Below are positions 63,247-64,000 of a DNA stretch of 64,000 bases, in pieces; the first letter of the stretch is position 1; each line of letters opens with the position of its first letter. Origin of the DNA: Protopterus annectens. Its lineage: Eukaryota > Chordata > Ceratodontiformes > Protopteridae. Location of the stretch: NCBI RefSeq assembly GCF_019279795.1, contig NC_056738.1, positions 403,510,771-403,574,770 on the forward strand. The letters are read 5' to 3'. A program made the position numbers and the translations under genes. The notes below the pieces were generated by a model. It saw only the letters and a list, made by a program, of their open reading frames with translations. It had not been told where the DNA came from and searched no databases.

Positions 63247-64000
63247 TTCTTTTTTGCCTGAATCTACGTCCTCTCTAACAAGGATGGTAGGAATCCCTCG
63301 GTGGGGCGTCCTTCAGAAGTCCGGGTTCCCCTTGTATATACGAGGTGGATGCCTGCAGCAACTCCAAGGACGTGCTTCTATCTTGTTCCACAGTGACCAC
63401 CGTTATGGGCTCAGCCTGTGGTTCGGAAGGCCCTGAGTGAATCTCCTGACTAAAATAGTCTTGGGAGAGATCTGGTCCTGGAGATGCAGCAGAGGCTTCC
63501 AGCCTGGTTTCCTGGCCTTCCGCTTCGCTAACAACTCTGCTTCTGAGGTAGAGGGACCTTCCATCCTTTTAGTAAGGAGTTTTAGCTGCTGGTTTTCTAG
63601 GTATGGAAAGTGAATTAAGCCAACTTCATAAGGTTTTTGGGACAAACTACTGGCAGATGGGCTTCCTCACGACCATAGGGCCTGCCCCAAGACAAAAAAA
63701 AAAAGCACTGCTGATGGCTGTCCTCCTGTGGAATTTGATGTCGACATTCACATTTGCCCTTCTTGATCATCATTAAACTTAAGACGCTATCAAAAAAGGA
63801 TTCCCCAACAGGGCACTTATCTGAGGAAGTTTCTTCAGCGGTCAGAGTATGTATGGGAAGCACAGTCTGGCAGCAAAGAAGTTCTGAGGATGGTGTGTGT
63901 GTAAGTCACTTCTATACCCTACATCTGACAGACTATGGGAGACGTGCCATACAACCGAAACACTAAAGACTCTTGTATACTGGCTGACGTCAGGTTGCTT
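63247..64000 (-). pseudogene. D10: divergent DIRS gag 5' part and 5' ITR start
   Basis: 63615-63863 contains DKCPVGESFFDSV, then KKGKCECRHQIPQEDSHQQC, the zinc block (CxC variant, H-x-x-C) seen in the other gag genes, preceded on the leader side by the phrase corresponding to ccccaac-gggtactt of D3-D8 (ttccccaacagggcacttat). 63910-64000 shows tataccctac (TATA) and ctgacgtcagg (CRE octamer 63984-63991). The ITR continues beyond the window. Confidence 0.7.

Noticed and set aside
1-64000. CRISPR arrays, bacterial operons or phage genes
   Set aside because: No regularly spaced short repeats with unique spacers, no ribosome-binding sites, and retrotransposon content typical of vertebrates.

Overview
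The window is repeat DNA from a eukaryotic, almost certainly vertebrate, genome. I find no host exon, no functional tRNA or rRNA gene, no CRISPR array and no operon structure. Nearly everything can be assigned to transposable elements: tyrosine-recombinase (DIRS-type) retrotransposons, CR1 and L1 LINEs, a Ty3/gypsy element, two tRNA-derived SINEs, a palindromic insertion, a long-TIR element and two CA-rich simple repeats. Dense DIRS, CR1 and V-SINE-like sequence suggests a large-genome amphibian (caecilian or salamander) or a lungfish; the sequence alone does not decide between them.

Layout. 1-1440: decayed gag of a divergent DIRS (D0) holding a palindromic insertion at 453-638. 1466-5110: nearly complete CR1 (CR1-A, minus) with an ORF1 esterase domain and ORF2 endonuclease and RT. 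5946-6636: DIRS RT remnant. 6637-9124: decayed CR1 (CR1-B, minus) cut by DIRS D1 (9125-12253). D1 is cut by D2 (12254-17468, which lacks its 5' ITR). 17469-19547: older DIRS gag with a tRNA-SINE whose tail matches CR1-A. 19548-25062: complete DIRS D3. 25063-25740: older DIRS gag. 25767-32880: L1 (minus) split by a Ty3/gypsy element (27397-31980). 32929-33285: CpG-bearing CA minisatellite. 33466-51176: three levels of nested DIRS. Old D4 carries D5 in its recombinase gene, and D5 carries complete D6 and D7 in its RT gene. 51177-57001: DIRS D8 with a CR1 3' fragment in its RT. 57002-60440: divergent DIRS D9 with a V-SINE-like insertion. 60550-63246: 2.7 kb element with TIRs of about 500 bp. 63247-64000: 5' part of another divergent DIRS (D10), running off the end.

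Every DIRS copy that can be oriented lies on the minus strand, in the order gag, RT-RNase H, YR, internal complementary region (ICR), 3' inverted terminal repeat (ITR). In the better copies the ITRs carry a TATA box and a CRE-like octamer TGACGTCA. The ICR is complementary to the outer ends of both ITRs, the hallmark of the DIRS replication model. All copies carry frameshifts, stops or active-site changes, so none looks autonomous as read, but several keep intact RT (YLDD) or YR (R, HxxR, Y) motifs in different copies. Coordinates of decayed elements are approximate to tens of bases. Exact termini are given where the AGTACAG left end and the GAACAT-like right end can be read.
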